Source: a bacterium (GTDB taxonomy: Bacteria > Bacillota > Bacilli > Lactobacillales > Streptococcaceae). From it: a stretch of DNA of 64,000 nt. Location: contig CAJNDL010000002.1 in NCBI GenBank assembly GCA_905221505.1, positions 43,922 to 107,921 on the forward strand, written 5' to 3'. Below the pieces are notes generated by a model, which saw only the letters and a list, made by a program, of their open reading frames with translations, was not told the DNA's origin and made no database searches. Of the stretch, positions 18,483 to 27,322 are shown in pieces (the first letter of the stretch is position 1; each line of letters opens with the position of its first letter). Both the position numbers and the translations under genes were made by a program.

Positions 18483-19679
18483 TTATTTTTCTGTCAAGGC
18501 TGCAAGTCCTGGAAGAACTTTACCTTCAAGAAGTTCCATTGATGCTCCACCACCAGTAGAGATCCATGAGAACTTGTCTGCACGTCCAAGGTTGATTGCT
18601 GCGGCAGCTGAGTCACCACCACCGATGATTGATTTCACGCCTGGTTGTTTCACGATAGCGTCCATCACACCGATTGTACCAGCTTGGAAGTCTGGGTTTT
18701 CAAATACACCCATAGGTCCGTTCCATACAACTGTTTTGGCACCAGTCAAAGCTTCATCAAATTTAGCGATAGATTTTGGACCGATGTCAAGACCAAGGAA
18801 GCCTTCAGAAACTGCTTCACCTTCAGTGTCACGCACTTCAGTGTAACCCGCAAATGCGTTAGCTTCTTTAGAATCAACTGGCAAGATCAATTTACCGTTT
18901 GCTTTTTCAAGAAGAGCTTTGGCAACATCCAATTTGTCTTCTTCTACAAGTGAGTTACCGATTTCGATACCTTGTGCTTTGTAGAATGTGTAAGTCATAC
19001 CACCACCGATAAGAACTTTATCAGCTTTTTCAAGCAAGTTTTCGATAACACCGATCTTGTCTGAAACTTTTGAACCACCAAGGATAGCCACGAATGGACG
19101 TTCTGGAGTTTCAACTGCTTCTTGGATGTAGGCAATTTCGTTTTCAAGAAGGAAACCAGCAACTGCTTTTTCAACGTTTGCTGAGATACCAACGTTAGAT
19201 GCGTGTGCACGGTGAGCTGTACCGAATGCATCGTTTACGAAGATGCCATCTCCAAGTGATGCCCAGTATTTACCAAGTTCAGGATCGTTTTTAGATTCTT
19301 TTTTGCCGTCAACATCTTCGTAACGAGTGTTTTCAACCAAAAGAACTTGTCCATCTTCAAGAGCGTTAATAGCTGCTTCCAATTCAGCACCACGAGTTAC
19401 ACCTGGGAAAACAACATCTTGACCAAGTTTTGCTGCCAAGTCTGCCGCTACAGGAGCAAGTGATTTACCAGCTTTATCAGCTTCTTCTTTCACACGTCCA
19501 AGGTGAGAGAAAAGAATTGCACGTCCACCTTGTTCGATGATGTACTTAATAGTTGGAAGAGCTGCTGTGATACGGTTGTCGTTAGTGATTACGCCATCTT
19601 TCAATGGTACGTTGAAGTCAACACGAACGAGGACTTTTTTACCTTTCAAGTCAACGTCTTTAACAGTAAGTTTTGCCAT
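18483..19679 (-). CDS. pgk: Phosphoglycerate kinase
   Basis: The 398-aa glycolytic enzyme transfers phosphate from 1,3-bisphosphoglycerate to ADP. The N-domain signature is [16 protein letters not shown], with [10 protein letters not shown] and GTAHRAHAS nearby. The C-domain nucleotide site is [12 protein letters not shown] and [14 protein letters not shown], and the hinge and catalytic segment [11 protein letters not shown] is present. It is monocistronic between its own promoter and a terminator. Codon use is strongly biased, as expected for a highly expressed gene. Confidence 0.98.
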   Translation of the reverse strand: MAKLTVKDVDLKGKKVLVRVDFNVPLKDGVITNDNRITAALPTIKYIIEQGGRAILFSHLGRVKEEADKAGKSLAPVAADLAAKLGQDVVFPGVTRGAELEAAINALEDGQVLLVENTRYEDVDGKKESKNDPELGKYWASLGDGIFVNDAFGTAHRAHASNVGISANVEKAVAGFLLENEIAYIQEAVETPERPFVAILGGSKVSDKIGVIENLLEKADKVLIGGGMTYTFYKAQGIEIGNSLVEEDKLDVAKALLEKANGKLILPVDSKEANAFAGYTEVRDTEGEAVSEGFLGLDIGPKSIAKFDEALTGAKTVVWNGPMGVFENPDFQAGTIGVMDAIVKQPGVKSIIGGGDSAAAAINLGRADKFSWISTGGGASMELLEGKVLPGLAALTEK

Positions 19680-19715
19680 GTTACAAAAACCCCTTTATTT
19701 ATTTTATTCGAAACT

Positions 19716-19724
19716 ATTATATCA
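19716..19724 (-). promoter_or_regulatory. pgk extended -10
   Basis: On the minus strand TG-A-TATAAT (TATAAT 19721-19716), 36 bp before the pgk ATG. No convincing -35 is seen at 17 bp. Confidence 0.6.
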
Positions 19725-19918
19725 CACTTTGGAAATATAAGGAAAGATTTCACAAGATTTTTCGATATTTAATCTTTGTGACATGCTAGAGTCTATTATT
19801 TTTACTTTTTCTCACGAATTTTCTTTCTAAAATCTTAGCTTAACACTTGTTAGATTTACTTTTATCCTTTAAAATAGAATAGGAGAAATTCCGTTATTAT
19901 TTTTCGGAGGAAAAAGAA

Positions 19919-21550
19919 ATGTCCATTAATTGGCAGGAAATTTTATTTCACTTTTTAGGTGGTCTAGGACTATTCTTATATAGTATCAAGACCATGGGAG
20001 ACGGTTTGCAACAAGCTGCTGGAGATCGCCTTCGTTTTTACATTGACAAGTACACTAGCAATCCCTTTTTAGGTGTTCTAGTAGGGATTGTCGTGACTGC
20101 CCTGATTCAGTCAAGTACAGGAGTGACAGTTATCACGGTTGGACTGGTCAGCGCTAGTCTGCTCACTCTTAGACAGGCTATCGGAATTATCATGGGAGCC
20201 AACATCGGAACCACCGTTACTTCCTTTATCATCGGTTTCAAACTTGGCGAGTATGCTTTACCCCTGATTTTCCTTGGAACCATGTTCCTCTTCTTTACAA
20301 AAAACAGAACAGCAAACAATATCGGGCGCATCCTGTTTGGTGTGGGGGGAATCTTCTACGCCCTCAACCTCATCAGTGCCGGTATGAGCCCTCTTAAAGA
20401 TTTACCACAATTCAAGGAATATATGGTAACCTTGGGACAAAATCCTGTGTTGGGAGTTTTTGCTGGTGCGGTGATTACCGTTCTCATTCAGGCTTCTTCT
20501 GCGACAATCGGGATTTTGCAAGGTCTCTATGCAGGCGGATTCCTTGACCTTAAAGGTTCGCTACCAGTTCTCTTCGGGGATAATATCGGGACAACCTTAA
20601 CCGTTATCATCGCGGCAGCTGGAGCCAATGTCTCTGCGAAACGAGTTGCTGCAACTCACGTCACCTTTAACGTATTAGGAACTGTTCTTTGCTTAATCTT
20701 ATTAGGCCCCTTTACGTCTATGATTGAGTACTTCCAAGCACTCCTTCACCTCTCACCTGAGATGACCATCGCCTTCTCGCACGGTGCCTTTAACGTAAGT
20801 AATACCATTGTACAATTTCCATTCATCGGAGCCTTGGCTTACTTTGTAACCAAGCTCATCCCTGGTGAAGACGAAGTTGTCAAGTACGAGCCACTTTATC
20901 TTGATGAGCATTTGATCAAACAAGCTCCATCAATCGCTCTCGGAAATGCGAAAAAAGAACTCCTTCACTTAGGAAATTATGCTTCTAAAGCCTTCGACCT
21001 TTCATACAACTACATCATTGACCTCAATGAAAAGGTTGCTGAAAAAGGCCACAAGACAGAAGAAGCCATCAATACCATTGATGAAAAATTGACTCGTTAC
21101 CTTATTACTCTTTCAAGTGAAGCCCTTAGCCAGAAAGAAAGTGAAGTGCTCACCAATATCCTTGATTCATCCCGTGATTTGGAACGGATTGGGGACCACG
21201 CAGAAGCGCTAATCAATTTGACTGACTACCTTCAACGTAAAAATGTTGAGTTCTCTGAAGCTGCTTTGCAGGAATTGGCTGATATCTATCAAAAGACTAC
21301 TGGTTTTATCAAAGATGCCCTTGATAGCGTGGAAAACAATGACATTGAAAAAGCGCAAAGTCTGATTGAACGCCATAAAGAAATCAACAATATGGAACGT
21401 GTTCTCAGAAAGACCCACATCAAACGCCTCAACAAGGGCGAGTGTTCAACACAAGCTGGGGTCAACTTTATCGACATTGTTTCCCACTACACTCGTGTAT
21501 CTGACCACGCTATGAATTTAGCTGAAAAGGTCATTGCTGAACAAATCTAA
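19919..21550 (+). CDS. Na/Pi cotransporter family protein with PhoU domain
   Basis: The 543-aa protein has two NaPi_2 repeats. The QSST/QASSA signatures ALIQSSTGVTVITVG (around residue 65) and VLIQASSATIGILQ (around residue 190) are characteristic, within eight or so helices. The C-terminal 200 residues are a cytoplasmic PhoU-like helical domain (SSRDLERIGDHAEALINL and SHYTRVSDHAMNLAEKV). This suggests phosphate import or homeostasis. GGAGG lies 9 nt before the ATG. Confidence 0.9.
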   Translation: MSINWQEILFHFLGGLGLFLYSIKTMGDGLQQAAGDRLRFYIDKYTSNPFLGVLVGIVVTALIQSSTGVTVITVGLVSASLLTLRQAIGIIMGANIGTTVTSFIIGFKLGEYALPLIFLGTMFLFFTKNRTANNIGRILFGVGGIFYALNLISAGMSPLKDLPQFKEYMVTLGQNPVLGVFAGAVITVLIQASSATIGILQGLYAGGFLDLKGSLPVLFGDNIGTTLTVIIAAAGANVSAKRVAATHVTFNVLGTVLCLILLGPFTSMIEYFQALLHLSPEMTIAFSHGAFNVSNTIVQFPFIGALAYFVTKLIPGEDEVVKYEPLYLDEHLIKQAPSIALGNAKKELLHLGNYASKAFDLSYNYIIDLNEKVAEKGHKTEEAINTIDEKLTRYLITLSSEALSQKESEVLTNILDSSRDLERIGDHAEALINLTDYLQRKNVEFSEAALQELADIYQKTTGFIKDALDSVENNDIEKAQSLIERHKEINNMERVLRKTHIKRLNKGECSTQAGVNFIDIVSHYTRVSDHAMNLAEKVIAEQI

Positions 21551-21570
21551 GAACCAAGAAGCTATCCTAA

Positions 21571-21676
21571 TACTCAATGAAAATCAAAGAGCAAACTAGG
21601 AAACTAGCCACAGACTGTACTTGAGTACGGCAAGGCGACGTTGACGTGGTTTGAAGAGATTTTCGAAGAGTCTAAA
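21571..21676. repeat. BOX element (boxA-boxC, no boxB)
   Basis: The sequence begins TACTCAATGAAAATCAAAGA and ends in a boxC-like module with ACGGCAAGGCGACGTTGACG, then GATTTTCGAAGAGT, the hallmark of pneumococcal BOX repeats. The palindrome GTAC-TTGA-GTAC marks the A-C junction. A second copy at 37498-37603 is very similar. It lies between genes that I believe are far apart in reference pneumococcal genomes. Confidence 0.92.
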
Positions 21677-21751
21677 TGGGATGGCTTTTTCTTCTCCTAA
21701 TCAAGAATAGCTTTTCCTACACATAAAAAAATGCTTTGATTCACAATGGAA

Positions 21752-22048
21752 TCAAAGCATTTTAAAGAGTTCTCCGTACATAAGCGCAGATGCTGCAGTT
21801 CCTCTGTACTTGGCTTCTTCTCTTTTGATAAAGCGAGCCAAATTGAGCAACTCAGGTGCTGGATGTCTAGGATTCTTGAGCAATTCACGATTGACCAGTC
21901 CTGAGAGACGGACTGCCAGCAATTGCTCATTTGTAGCAGGCAGTTTTTTAGCAGTCTCTAGGAGAGCAGCAACTAAATCTTCACTCAAATCATGTCGAGC
22001 ATGATTGTAAAGATCTTTTATAAGGCTTTCTAGGTTTGGTTCTACCAT
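21752..22048 (-). CDS. Enterocin A-type bacteriocin immunity protein
   Basis: The 98-aa protein is rich in helix-forming residues and resembles the EntA_Immun family of four-helix cytoplasmic immunity proteins (LIKDLYNHARHDLSEDLVAA, ATNEQLLAVRLSGLVNR, LLNLARFIKREEAKYR). It has no signal or membrane segment. It is not next to a bacteriocin gene, so it is an orphan immunity candidate. ATG 22048 is preferred because AGGGAGG lies 8 nt upstream; the in-frame ATG at 22057 is only 3 nt from it. It follows pepA by 21 bp and is likely cotranscribed. Confidence 0.75.
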   Translation of the reverse strand: MVEPNLESLIKDLYNHARHDLSEDLVAALLETAKKLPATNEQLLAVRLSGLVNRELLKNPRHPAPELLNLARFIKREEAKYRGTAASALMYGELFKML

Positions 22049-22069
22049 CCCATCCACCTCCCTTATGGT

Positions 22070-23134
22070 TTAATAATTTTTAATCAAATCAACCGTTGAA
22101 CGATCCAATTTTTTCACCAAGGCTTGCAAGAATGCTTGAGCTTCTAGGAAGTCATCCATAGCGTAGAGGGTTTGGTGAGAATGGATATAACGGGCACAGA
22201 CACCGATAGTTGTAGATGGGACACCACCATTTTTCAAATGAGCTGCACCAGCGTCTGTTCCGCCTTTACCACAGTAGTATTGGTACTTGATACCAGCTTC
22301 TTCAGCCGTTGTCAAAAGGAAATCCTTCATTCCTGGGAGAAGCAAGTGACCTGGGTCGTAGAAACGAATCAAGGTTCCATCTCCGATTCTTCCTTGACCA
22401 CCGTAGACATCACCTGCTGGTGAGCAATCAACTGCTAAGAAGACTTCTGGGTCAAACTTGGTTGTGGAAGTATGAGCACCACGGAGACCAACCTCTTCTT
22501 GGACGTTAGAACCAAGATAGAGTTCATTTCCGAGTTTTTGACCTGATAAAGCTTCAGCTAGCTCGCTTACCATGAGGACACCGTAGCGGTTATCCCAAGC
22601 TTTTGAGATGATATTTTTTTCATTGGCTGTCAAGATAGCAGAGCTATCAGGGACAATGGTGTCACCAGGACGGATGCCAAAGCTTTCTGCCTCAGCCTTG
22701 TCCGCAAAACCACCATCAAAAACGATATCGGCAATGGCTGGCATGGTTGGTCCACCCTTTCCACGAGTCAAATGTGGAGGAACAGAGCCTGAAATCACTG
22801 GAATTTCACGACCATCACGAGTCAAGAGTTTGAAACGTTGGCTGCTGACTACCATAGGATTCCAACCACCGATTTCAACCACACGGAAGGTACCGTCTGG
22901 CTTGATTTCGCTGACCATAAAACCAACTTCATCCATGTGAGAAGCAACCAAGACGCGCGGCGCATCTGCAGCTTCTGAATGCTTGATCCCGAAAATACCA
23001 CCCAAGCCATCTGTTACGACTTCATCCACATGCGGTGTCAATTTTTCACGAAGATAAGCACGGACAGGCGCTTCATGACCTGAGATCGCAGCAAGTTCTG
23101 TTACTTCTTTGATTTTTGAAAATAATGTTGTCAT
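22070..23134 (-). CDS. pepA: PepA, M42 glutamyl aminopeptidase
   Basis: The 354-aa cytosolic metallopeptidase of family M42 removes N-terminal Glu/Asp residues. Metal ligands and catalytic residues appear in VASHMDEVGFMV (His/Asp), AWDNRYGVLMVSEL, NVQEEVGLRGA (general base and ligand Glu), AVDCSPAGDV and the C-terminal SHQTLYAMDD. The length is normal. It precedes the immunity-like gene on the minus strand. Confidence 0.94.
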   Translation of the reverse strand: MTTLFSKIKEVTELAAISGHEAPVRAYLREKLTPHVDEVVTDGLGGIFGIKHSEAADAPRVLVASHMDEVGFMVSEIKPDGTFRVVEIGGWNPMVVSSQRFKLLTRDGREIPVISGSVPPHLTRGKGGPTMPAIADIVFDGGFADKAEAESFGIRPGDTIVPDSSAILTANEKNIISKAWDNRYGVLMVSELAEALSGQKLGNELYLGSNVQEEVGLRGAHTSTTKFDPEVFLAVDCSPAGDVYGGQGRIGDGTLIRFYDPGHLLLPGMKDFLLTTAEEAGIKYQYYCGKGGTDAGAAHLKNGGVPSTTIGVCARYIHSHQTLYAMDDFLEAQAFLQALVKKLDRSTVDLIKNY

Positions 23135-23369
23135 TTCAGTTCCTTCTTTCTTTCATCCATTTTATCACTTTTTATAGGAGAAGGATAGCGGGAAGGTGGA
23201 TTTCTAAATTAGTATCTTAGTCTTACTGTGTCTTAGAAAAAATCGTATTCTCTGCATGTGAGGTGAAATCTAAGAACTATTCCAAGACCAACCAAAACCT
23301 TAATTTCCAAACAAAAAAACAATTCAATGCTATGTTTGTTCAGTTTTTCATGAAATTTACAGAAAATAG

Positions 23370-23398
23370 TTGACTTTTACTTGCTCTTTCTTTAAAAT
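23370..23398 (+). promoter_or_regulatory. galE promoter
   Basis: TTGACT (23370-23375), 17-bp spacer, TAAAAT (23393-23398), 29 bp before the galE ATG. The rest of the 292-bp gap (23135-23426) shows no gene. Confidence 0.75.
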
Positions 23399-23426
23399 AG
23401 TACAAAACTAGGAAAAGGAAAAAATC

Positions 23427-24425
23427 ATGACCAAAACAATTCTTGTTACAGGTGGAGCTGGCTATATTGGCTCCCATACCGTTAAAGCTCTTTTAAATGC
23501 TGGCTATCAGGTGCATGTCCTCGATAATCTCTCTACAGGAAATCGTTCGGCTGTGGATAGTCGTGCTAGCTTTAAACAACTGGATGTTTATGATGCTAGT
23601 GCCCTAAAAGCTTACTTAGAAGAAAATCAAATTGATGCTGTTCTGCATTGTGCAGGTGAAATTGTTGTGAGCGAAAGTATTGAAAACCCAAGCAAATACT
23701 TCACTGCCAATGTTGCTGGTATGAATCAAGTTCTCAAAGTCCTATCTGAAGTTGGCATTCAAAAAATCATGTTCTCTTCAACTGCTTCTCTCTATGGTAA
23801 TAACTGTATTGACAAGCCAGCGACTGAAGATACCCTGCTCGACCCTGTCAACCCTTATGCAGAAACAAAACTGATGGGTGAACGAATGATTTACTGGATG
23901 GCCAATCGCTACGATTGGAAATATGTCATTTTCCGTTACTTTAATGTAGCTGGGGCTGAAATGGATGCTTCAAACGGTCTGCGTGTGAAAAATCCAACTC
24001 ACATCATTCCCAACATCAACAAGACCGCATTGGGTCAAAATGAGAGTCTAAAAATATTTGGAGATGACTACGATACACGTGACGGTTCATGTATTCGGGA
24101 TTACATTCATGTCTTAGACCTTGCACAAGCCCACGTTAAAGGGATGAATTACCTCTTTCAAGAAAACAGTTCTTCTCAAATCTTTAACTTAGGAACTGAA
24201 AAAGGCTATACTGTCAAAGAAATCTTTAAAACTGCTGAAGAATTGCTGGATCAAAAAATTCCACACGAGATTGTTGCGCGTCGTGCTGGTGACCCAGCTA
24301 GCGTCCTAGCAGATGCATCAAAAGCTAAACAATATCTTGATTGGAAGGCTAGCTACTCCCTCGAAGATATTATTTTATCAGATTATCACTGGCGTGTGAA
24401 AGAGGGTAAAAACATTTTGGAATAG
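23427..24425 (+). CDS. galE: UDP-glucose 4-epimerase
   Basis: The 332-aa short-chain dehydrogenase/reductase interconverts UDP-glucose and UDP-galactose. The NAD-binding loop GGAGYIGSHTVKAL starts at residue 9. The catalytic Ser/Tyr/Lys set is in FSSTASLYG and NPYAETKLMGE, and FRYFNVAGA is typical of GalE. It is a stand-alone gene with its own promoter and terminator, away from any Leloir operon in this window. Confidence 0.93.
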   Translation: MTKTILVTGGAGYIGSHTVKALLNAGYQVHVLDNLSTGNRSAVDSRASFKQLDVYDASALKAYLEENQIDAVLHCAGEIVVSESIENPSKYFTANVAGMNQVLKVLSEVGIQKIMFSSTASLYGNNCIDKPATEDTLLDPVNPYAETKLMGERMIYWMANRYDWKYVIFRYFNVAGAEMDASNGLRVKNPTHIIPNINKTALGQNESLKIFGDDYDTRDGSCIRDYIHVLDLAQAHVKGMNYLFQENSSSQIFNLGTEKGYTVKEIFKTAEELLDQKIPHEIVARRAGDPASVLADASKAKQYLDWKASYSLEDIILSDYHWRVKEGKNILE

Positions 24426-24430
24426 AAAAA

Positions 24431-24466
24431 CAGAGGAGAAAGTCCTAGTGCTTTCTCCTTGTTTTA
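24431..24466 (+). terminator. galE terminator
   Basis: GGAGAAAG (24435-24442), 8-nt loop, CTTTCTCC (24451-24458), then TTGTTTTATT. Confidence 0.88.
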
Positions 24467-24490
24467 TTCATTAAATTGTCAGAAAATTTG

Positions 24491-24519
24491 TTGACAGATT
24501 AAAGAAATCGTGTTACAGT
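24491..24519 (+). promoter_or_regulatory. piu operon promoter
   Basis: TTGACA (24491-24496), 17-bp spacer, TACAGT (24514-24519), 49 bp before piuB. The plain sigma-A form gives no direct sign of an iron operator. Confidence 0.7.
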
Positions 24520-24568
24520 AATATCCACGGGTATCTTTCGATACCAAATCTACATGAAAGGTCTGGGT

Positions 24569-25528
24569 ATGAAACTTTCTCATTATTTAATTGGCTTACT
24601 TCTACTCCTAGTCTTTCTCTCTATTAGCATTGGGACCAGTGATTTTTCATGGGGAAAACTCTTTGCTCTGGATCATGAAACTTGGCTTCTCTTTCAAGAG
24701 TCCCGTCTTCCAAGGACGATTAGTATTCTCCTGACAGCCTCTAGTATGAGTATGGCAGGCCTTCTCATGCAGACCATCACTCAAAATCAGTTTGCTGCTC
24801 CGAGTACAGTTGGGACCACTGAAGCCGCCAAACTAGGAATGGTACTGAGCCTCTTTGTCTTTCCATCGGCTAGTCTGACCCAAAAGATGCTCTTTGCTTT
24901 TGTTTCATCCATCTTATTTACCCTCTTCTTTCTGGCCTTTATGACTATTTTCACCGTAAAGGAAAGGTGGATGTTGCCCTTGATTGGGATCATTTATAGT
25001 GGGATTATCGGTTCTGTGACAGAAGTTATCGCCTATCGTTTCAATCTGGTTCAGAGTATGACTGCTTGGACCCAGGGGTCCTTTTCCATGATTCAGACCC
25101 ATCAGTATGAGTGGCTCTTCTTAGGTCTCATTATCCTGATTGCCGTTTGGAAATTGTCCCAAACCTTTACCATCATGAATCTGGGTAAGGAAACCAGTGA
25201 GAGTTTGGGGATTTCTTACTCCCTACTTGAAAAACTGGCCCTCTTTCTGGTTGCGCTAACGACAAGCGTCACCATGATTACCGTGGGTGGCTTACCATTT
25301 CTCGGGGTCATCGTTCCCAATCTTGTTCGCAAGCGCTATGGAGATAATCTGAGTCAAACCAAACTCATGGTCGTACTGGTCGGTGCCAATCTGGTTTTGG
25401 CCTGCGATATCCTCTCTCGAGTTCTGATTCGGCCCTATGAGCTATCTGTCAGTCTCCTTCTAGGAATCATCGGTAGCCTCGTTTTTATCCTACTTCTTTG
25501 GAGAGGGGGACGAAAAGATGCAGTCTAA
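24569..25528 (+). CDS. piuB: PiuB, iron-compound ABC permease
   Basis: The 319-aa FecCD-type permease has about nine hydrophobic helices. The FecCD signature is visible in ESRLPRTISILLTASSMSMAG and the cytoplasmic coupling segment GGLPFLGVIVPNLVRKRYG. It works with PiuC, PiuD and PiuA to import ferric-siderophore or haem-type iron. I prefer ATG 24569 (MKLSHYLIG) because AAAGG (24557-24561) is 7 nt upstream; the ATG at 24554 lacks a ribosome site. It overlaps piuC by 11 nt. Confidence 0.92.
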   Translation: MKLSHYLIGLLLLLVFLSISIGTSDFSWGKLFALDHETWLLFQESRLPRTISILLTASSMSMAGLLMQTITQNQFAAPSTVGTTEAAKLGMVLSLFVFPSASLTQKMLFAFVSSILFTLFFLAFMTIFTVKERWMLPLIGIIYSGIIGSVTEVIAYRFNLVQSMTAWTQGSFSMIQTHQYEWLFLGLIILIAVWKLSQTFTIMNLGKETSESLGISYSLLEKLALFLVALTTSVTMITVGGLPFLGVIVPNLVRKRYGDNLSQTKLMVVLVGANLVLACDILSRVLIRPYELSVSLLLGIIGSLVFILLLWRGGRKDAV

Positions 25529-26474
25529 AAGCAAACATACCAAGCTCTTCTGCCTTCTCATTATTCTAGCCATCGGAGCTTGTCTTCTCTACTTTTGGCC
25601 CATCACCCAGCTGTCTACCTTTGCCTGGAAGTTGCGTTCCCAAAAAATCATCGTTTATCTCTTGGTAGCCATCGCGACAGGGATTTCAACCATTAGTTTT
25701 CAAACCCTGACGGAAAATCGCTTCCTGACACCTAGTATTTTAGGAATTGAATCCTTCTATGTCTTGCTACAAACCCTACTACTGGTTTTTGAAAGCAAAT
25801 TTCTTCAACTTGGGAAGTCTCCTATCTTAGAATTTCTAGTCTTGCTTCTGCTCCAATCCCTCTTCTTTCTCGCCTTACAAGGCTACTTGAAGACACTGAT
25901 GAAGCAAGACCTAATCTTCATTCTGCTGATCTGTCTAGCGCTCAGAAGTCTCTTTCGAAATATCAGTACCTTCCTTCAGGTCCTGATGGATCCAAATGAA
26001 TACGATAAACTGCAGAATAGTCTCTTTGCCTCCTTTCAACATCTCAACACTTCTATCCTAGCCATCGGTTCTCTGATTATCCTTGCTTTGACAATCTTTT
26101 TCTTTCGAAAAGCAGTCATTCTGGATGTCTTGCACCTGCAAAGAGAAACAGCTCAGATATTGGGACTCGATGTTGAAAAAGAACAGAGAGAACTCCTCTG
26201 GGGCATCGTGCTTTTGACCTCAACGGCCACTGCCTTGGTAGGGCCTATGGCCTTCTTCGGCTTTATGCTGGCCAATCTTACCTACCTAATCGTCAAAGAT
26301 TATCGGCATAAGTTGCTCTTTATCGTAGCCATTCTGATTGGATTTATTAGTTTGACCTTGGGGCAAGCCCTTATCGAACGAGTCTTTGCTTTGGAAATTC
26401 GTATCAGTATGATTATTGAGAGCGTTGGAGGTCTCTTATTCTTTATCTTACTATACAGGAGGTCACGTCGGTGA
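25518..26474 (+). CDS. piuC: PiuC, iron-compound ABC permease
   Basis: The 318-aa second FecCD-type permease forms a heterodimer with PiuB. It has hydrophobic helices throughout and the coupling-helix region LVGPMAFFGFMLANLTYLIVKDYRH. The N-terminal region (TGISTISFQTLTENRFLTPS) matches the FecCD loop that faces the binding protein. It overlaps piuB by 11 nt and piuD by 4 nt, implying coupled translation. Confidence 0.92.
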   Translation: MQSKSKHTKLFCLLIILAIGACLLYFWPITQLSTFAWKLRSQKIIVYLLVAIATGISTISFQTLTENRFLTPSILGIESFYVLLQTLLLVFESKFLQLGKSPILEFLVLLLLQSLFFLALQGYLKTLMKQDLIFILLICLALRSLFRNISTFLQVLMDPNEYDKLQNSLFASFQHLNTSILAIGSLIILALTIFFFRKAVILDVLHLQRETAQILGLDVEKEQRELLWGIVLLTSTATALVGPMAFFGFMLANLTYLIVKDYRHKLLFIVAILIGFISLTLGQALIERVFALEIRISMIIESVGGLLFFILLYRRSRR

Positions 26475-27223
26475 AACTGGAAAACATTGACAAATCCATT
26501 CAAAAACAGGATATTCTGCAAGGTATTTCTCTTGAAATCAGTCCTCAGAAACTAACAGCCTTCATTGGTCCAAATGGTGCTGGAAAATCGACTATCCTCT
26601 CCATCATGAGCAGACTGACAAAGAAGGATCAGGGAATTCTCAGTATCAAAGGCCGTGAAATCGAGAGTTGGAATTCGCAAGAACTAGCCAAAGAACTGAC
26701 TATCCTAAAGCAGAAGATTAATTATCAAGCCAAATTAACCGTTGAAGAACTGGTCAGTTTTGGACGTTTTCCCTACAGCCGTGGTCGACTGAAGGCAGAA
26801 GACTGGGAAAAAATCCGAGAAACTCTGGACTATCTGGAACTGACCAACTTAAAAGACCGCTACATCGATAGCCTGTCTGGTGGACAGCTGCAACGTGTCT
26901 TTATCGCTATGGTCCTAGCCCAGGATACAGATTTTATCTTACTAGACGAACCGCTTAACAATCTTGATATCAAGCAAAGCGTCAGCATGATGCAGATTCT
27001 TCGACGACTGGTGGAAGAACTCGGCAAAACCATTATCATCGTCCTCCACGATATCAACATGGCCAGTCAATATGCGGATGAAATTGTTGCCTTCAAGGAC
27101 GGTCGAGTCTTTAGCAAGGGAAGAACCGATCAAATCATGCAGGCTGACCTGCTCAGTCAACTCTATGAGATTCCCATCACGCTGGCGGATATCAATGGCA
27201 AAAAGATCTGTATCTATAACTAG
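26471..27223 (+). CDS. piuD: PiuD, iron-compound ABC ATPase
   Basis: The 250-aa ATP-binding subunit has Walker A GPNGAGKST, signature LSGGQLQRV, Walker B FILLDEPLNNLD and the switch histidine in IVLHDINMA. This is the FepC/FhuC class. The start is GTG (26471), overlapping the piuC stop. A perfect 12-bp hairpin lies between its stop and piuA. Confidence 0.94.
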   Translation: MKLENIDKSIQKQDILQGISLEISPQKLTAFIGPNGAGKSTILSIMSRLTKKDQGILSIKGREIESWNSQELAKELTILKQKINYQAKLTVEELVSFGRFPYSRGRLKAEDWEKIRETLDYLELTNLKDRYIDSLSGGQLQRVFIAMVLAQDTDFILLDEPLNNLDIKQSVSMMQILRRLVEELGKTIIIVLHDINMASQYADEIVAFKDGRVFSKGRTDQIMQADLLSQLYEIPITLADINGKKICIYN

Positions 27224-27254
27224 TAACATAGAAACTCAAGCTAGAAAACCCTCG

Positions 27255-27285
27255 GTCTATTAGCTAACAAACCTAGCTAATAGAC
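27255..27285 (+). promoter_or_regulatory. Perfect hairpin between piuD and piuA
   Basis: GTCTATTAGCTA (27255-27266), 7-nt loop, TAGCTAATAGAC (27274-27285): a 12-bp perfect stem. It is followed by CCCTACATCG, not a U tract. It is therefore better explained as an RNA processing or 5'-protecting element for piuA, or as an operator dyad, than as a terminator. Confidence 0.55.
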
Positions 27286-27322
27286 TCCCTACATCGTTAT
27301 CACATTTTAAAAAGGAGAAATT

